Under the pieces are notes generated by a model, which did no database searches, was not told the DNA's origin, and saw nothing but the letters and a program-made list of their open reading frames with translations. Source: an uncultured Eubacteriales bacterium (GTDB lineage Bacteria > Bacillota > Clostridia > Oscillospirales > Oscillospiraceae). From it: 17,294 bases of DNA. Position numbers and translations under genes: made by a program. Of this stretch, positions 12,559-17,294 are shown piece by piece. Numbering within the stretch: position 1 is the stretch's first letter; each line of letters opens with the position of its first letter. The stretch spans positions 1 through 17,294 of the forward strand of contig UQQF01000043.1 in assembly GCA_900543085.1 (NCBI GenBank). The letters are read 5' to 3'.

Positions 12559-12588
12559 GGCTCAGGGGGAATTCGTTCCCCCTGAGCC
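12559..12588 (-). terminator. Strong hairpin between the DUF1846 and Smr genes
   Basis: A perfect 12-bp stem (12588-12577 with 12570-12559, loop ACGAAT on the minus strand) is followed there by GTATTTTGAGG. The T-tract is short, and the Smr ribosome binding site GAGGT lies immediately after it. It probably gives partial termination or protects the upstream message. Confidence 0.6.
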
Positions 12589-12595
12589 TGAATTA

Positions 12596-14086
12596 TCATT
12601 TCTTGCCGTGGTAGAGCTTTTTCGTCTGATAGTGCGGCTCGTTGGTCAGGTACATGCCCAGGCGCTGGAAGACGTTCTCGTCCACGCGCGAGAGGATGAC
12701 GGAGGAGTGAACCTCGCAGCCGTCGAGCTGTGCCAGCGCGTCCATGGCCTTTTCGGCGTTTTCATCGGAGACCGCGCAGATAGACAGTGCGATGAGAACC
12801 TCGTCAGTGTGCAGGCGCGGGTTGTGGTTGCCCATGTGCTCTATTTTCAGGTGCTGGATGGGCTGGATGATGCTCGGCGCTATGAGAGTGACGTCCTTGG
12901 GTATGCCGGCGAGGTATTTGAGCGCGTTGAGCAGGCAGGCGCTGCTGGCGCCCAGCAGGGAGGAGGTCTTGCCGGTGATTATCGTGCCGTCCGGCATCTC
13001 CATGGCGACGGCGGGACCGCCGGTGGCCTCGGCGCGCTCCAGCGCAGCGGGGACGACCGGAAGGTCGCTGGGCTTGACGCCCAGCTGGTTCATCAGCAGC
13101 TCCTCCTTGTAGACCTCGGCCTGCTCGGCCAGACCCTGGCGGTGGGCGCAGGCGGCGGCGAAGTAGCGGCGTATGACCTCGCGCGTGGAGGCCTCGCGGC
13201 AGACCGCGTCGTCGGTGATGCAGAAGCCAGCCATGTTGACGCCCATGTCCGTGGGGCTCTTGTAGGGGCTCTCGCCATATATCTGCTCGAACATGGCGTT
13301 GAGGACGGGGAAGATCTCCACGTCGCGGTTGTAGTTGACGGTGGTCTCGCCGTAGGCCTCGAGGTGGAAGGGGTCTATCATGTTCACGTCGTCCAGGTCG
13401 GCCGTGGCGGCCTCGTAGGCGAGGTTGACCGGGTGCTTGAGGGGGAGGTTCCAGATGGGGAAGGTCTCGAACTTGGCGTATCCGGCCTTGACGCCGCGCT
13501 TGTGCTCGTGATAGAGCTGGGAGAGGCAGCAGGCCATCTTGCCGCTGCCGGGTCCCGGGGCGGTGACCACGACCAGCTGGCGCGTCGTCTCTATGTAGTC
13601 GTTCTTGCCAAAGCCGTCGTCGGAGACGATGAGAGAGAGGTTTGAGGGGTAGTCCGGAATCCACAGCTGCATGTAGACGCGCACGTCCATGGCCTCCAGA
13701 CGCTTGCGGAACAGGTCGGCGCTGGGCTGGCCGCGGTAGTGCGTGATGCTTACGCTTCCCACGTAGAGCCCGATGCCCTTGAACGCGTCGATGAGCCGCA
13801 GGGTGTCCTCGTCATAGGTGATGCCGAGGTCGCCGCGGCGCTTGGAGCGCTCCATGTCGTCGGCGGAGATGACGATGACTATCTCGGCCTCGTCCTTCAT
13901 CTCGAGGAGCATGCGCATCTTGCTGTCCGGCTCAAACCCGGGCAGCACGCGAGAGGCGTGGAAGTCGTCAAAGAGCTTGCCTCCGAACTCAAGATAGAGC
14001 TTGCCGCCGAAGCGGTCTATGCGTTCGCGTATCTTCTCTGACTGGAGGCGCCTGTATTTGTCGTTGTCAAAGCCAAGTTTTCTCAT
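12596..14086 (-). CDS. DUF1846 (UPF0371) family protein
   Basis: A 496-residue cytoplasmic protein of the conserved DUF1846 family, known structurally but without an established reaction. Family wording is continuous from the start: GFDNDKYRRLQSEKIRERI, then LYLEFGGKLFDDFHASRVLPGF. The strand VVVTAPGPGSGKMACCLSQLYHEH (about residues 170-193) carries a P-loop-like GPGSGK. It is followed by KAGYAKFETFPIWNLPLKHPVN and ADLDDVNMIDPFHLEAYG, and later TDMGVNMAGFCI, with a C-terminal domain containing HLKIEHMGNHNPRLHTDE. Full length for the family, no frameshift. ATG 14086 is preceded by AGGGAGCGGG. It leads a probable two-gene unit with the Smr protein and is divergent from secA. The P-loop suggests nucleotide binding, but that is inference. 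Confidence 0.93.
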   Translation of the reverse strand: MRKLGFDNDKYRRLQSEKIRERIDRFGGKLYLEFGGKLFDDFHASRVLPGFEPDSKMRMLLEMKDEAEIVIVISADDMERSKRRGDLGITYDEDTLRLIDAFKGIGLYVGSVSITHYRGQPSADLFRKRLEAMDVRVYMQLWIPDYPSNLSLIVSDDGFGKNDYIETTRQLVVVTAPGPGSGKMACCLSQLYHEHKRGVKAGYAKFETFPIWNLPLKHPVNLAYEAATADLDDVNMIDPFHLEAYGETTVNYNRDVEIFPVLNAMFEQIYGESPYKSPTDMGVNMAGFCITDDAVCREASTREVIRRYFAAACAHRQGLAEQAEVYKEELLMNQLGVKPSDLPVVPAALERAEATGGPAVAMEMPDGTIITGKTSSLLGASSACLLNALKYLAGIPKDVTLIAPSIIQPIQHLKIEHMGNHNPRLHTDEVLIALSICAVSDENAEKAMDALAQLDGCEVHSSVILSRVDENVFQRLGMYLTNEPHYQTKKLYHGKK

Positions 14087-14121
14087 TTATCCCGCTCCCT
14101 ATATCTCTTTTTATAAACAAC

Positions 14122-14130
14122 TGATATAAT
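14122..14130 (+). promoter_or_regulatory. Possible upstream promoter toward secA
   Basis: TGATATAAT is an extended -10 box with a perfect TATAAT. No -35 is evident. A transcript from here would meet the hairpin at 14164-14184 after about 30 bases. Confidence 0.3.
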
Positions 14131-14154
14131 ACACCATGGCGGATGGCTCTGCAA
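14126..14154 (-). promoter_or_regulatory. Possible promoter of the DUF1846-Smr unit
   Basis: TTGCAG (14154-14149) and TATTAT (14131-14126) on the minus strand, 17 bases apart, predicting a leader of about 33 bases. The same AT-rich string reads TGATATAAT on the plus strand, so the site may be bidirectional or used in only one direction. Confidence 0.4.
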
Positions 14155-14163
14155 GCACAACCT

Positions 14164-14184
14164 CCGCGACGGCGCGGCTTTTTT
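14164..14184 (+). terminator. Small terminator-like hairpin in the secA leader region
   Basis: CCGCG (14164-14168) pairs with CGCGG (14173-14177), loop ACGG, followed by C and six T. The stem is only five base pairs but all G-C. It lies between the two candidate plus-strand promoters upstream of secA. Confidence 0.45.
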
Positions 14185-14251
14185 CTCGCGCGGGGCGTGT
14201 TGGTTTCAGGAACAAAAACAGCGGCTGGGACTTTTTTTGTTCACAATTATG

Positions 14252-14260
14252 TGTTATAGT
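14252..14260 (+). promoter_or_regulatory. Proximal secA promoter (extended -10)
   Basis: TGTTATAGT at 14252-14260 is an extended -10 element, with a T-run (14232-14238) at -35 distance. The predicted start near 14267 gives a leader of about 35 bases containing the GGAGG site at 14287-14291. Confidence 0.5.
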
Positions 14261-14301
14261 ATCTCAGTTAAAGCACTACCGCAAGCGGAGGTTAACAAGA
14301 C

Positions 14302-17073
<2,772 letters not shown>

Positions 17074-17074
17074 T

Positions 17075-17095
17075 ATCGGGGTTTTTGACCCCGAT
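17075..17095 (+). terminator. Hairpin at the secA 3' end
   Basis: ATCGGGGT (17075-17082) pairs perfectly with ACCCCGAT (17088-17095), loop TTTTG, one base after the stop codon. No T-tract follows, so termination may depend on this stem plus the 12-bp stem of the adjoining repeat at 17112-17141. Confidence 0.55.
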
Positions 17096-17103
17096 GCCCA
17101 ACA

Positions 17104-17294
17104 TCCTGGGAGGCTTTCTTTGGTCTTGGCCAAAGAAAGCCCCCCAGACCCCGAAAGGAAAGCCGCTTTGGGTGGTTTAATCTGCCGGGGATGAGTTTTA
17201 TCTTCACGGTTCGACATATAGACGTTGGTATCCCTTAATCTTTACGAGACTGGGGTGCGGTCATTTCCGCGCGACGGCGCTTTGCGCCGGAGCG
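17104..17294 (+). repeat. Dispersed intergenic repeat, right copy
   Basis: The most complete copy in this orientation. It starts at TCCTGGGAGG, then a perfect 12-bp stem (GGCTTTCTTTGG 17112-17123 with 17130-17141, loop TCTTGG). Next come CCCCAGACCCCGAAAGGAAA, GCCGGGGATGAGTTTTATCT, a TTCACGGTTCGACATA block, TCTTTACGAGACTGGGGTG, and a closing GGCGC-TTT-GCGCC stem at the window end. The first ~125 bases match the inverted copy at 118-329, and the last 124 match 1-124. It lies directly after secA. Frames across it have no ribosome binding site. Confidence 0.85.

Noticed and set aside
12341..13645. Long plus-strand open frame opposite the Smr and DUF1846 genes
   Set aside because: Shadow of two recognised genes; composition (Val, Gly, Ala, His) is that of an antisense frame.

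Overview
The window looks like chromosomal DNA of an endospore-forming, fairly GC-rich member of the Clostridia (Firmicutes). The basis is an alpha/beta-type small acid-soluble spore protein, a YlmH-type S4 protein, a DUF1846 protein, a Firmicutes-style TetR regulator, strong GGAGG-like ribosome binding sites and many intrinsic terminators. The exact genus cannot be fixed from this sequence. The window begins and ends inside copies of one ~190-bp intergenic repeat.

Layout. 1-406: a direct and an inverted copy of the repeat meet head-on. 407-3693: ylmH-like gene (minus), divergent AGCS sodium:amino-acid symporter (plus), then a convergent VanZ-RDD membrane protein (minus) that overlaps the symporter end by 26 bp. 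3830-5971: SASP gene (minus), a divergent protein of unknown function that looks like a radical-SAM fold without its iron-sulfur cysteines (plus), and a convergent TetR regulator (minus) sharing a bidirectional terminator. 6232-7897: a small hypothetical protein (minus) and a divergent alpha/beta hydrolase with a probable cysteine nucleophile (plus). 7954-9030: an IS30-family insertion sequence whose transposase is broken by one in-frame TAA. The IS abuts the orphaned C-terminal HTH of a Crp/Fnr regulator, which runs into a tightly packed pair: a ThiF/MoeB-like adenylyltransferase and a NifU/SufU-fold protein that has lost the scaffold cysteines. 10449-12079: a probable relic of an integrative element, with several hairpins and one strikingly AT-rich alpha/beta hydrolase gene, ending exactly at the 3' end of tRNA-Gly(TCC). 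12080-17073: tRNA-Gly, a stand-alone Smr protein and a DUF1846 protein (both minus), and divergent full-length secA (plus). secA is followed by another copy of the end repeat.

How it works together. Most of the window is ordinary core or shell genome arranged as short one- or two-gene transcription units with clear promoters and terminators. The accessory part is 7954-12079. There an IS30 insertion seems to have cut an Fnr-ThiF-NifU-like operon away from its promoter and regulator, and a tRNA-linked element left a foreign low-GC gene behind. The candidate for an undescribed system is the ThiF-like plus cysteine-less NifU-like pair under an Fnr-type regulator; what they modify or assemble is unknown. 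No CRISPR array, defence system or complete mobile element is visible.
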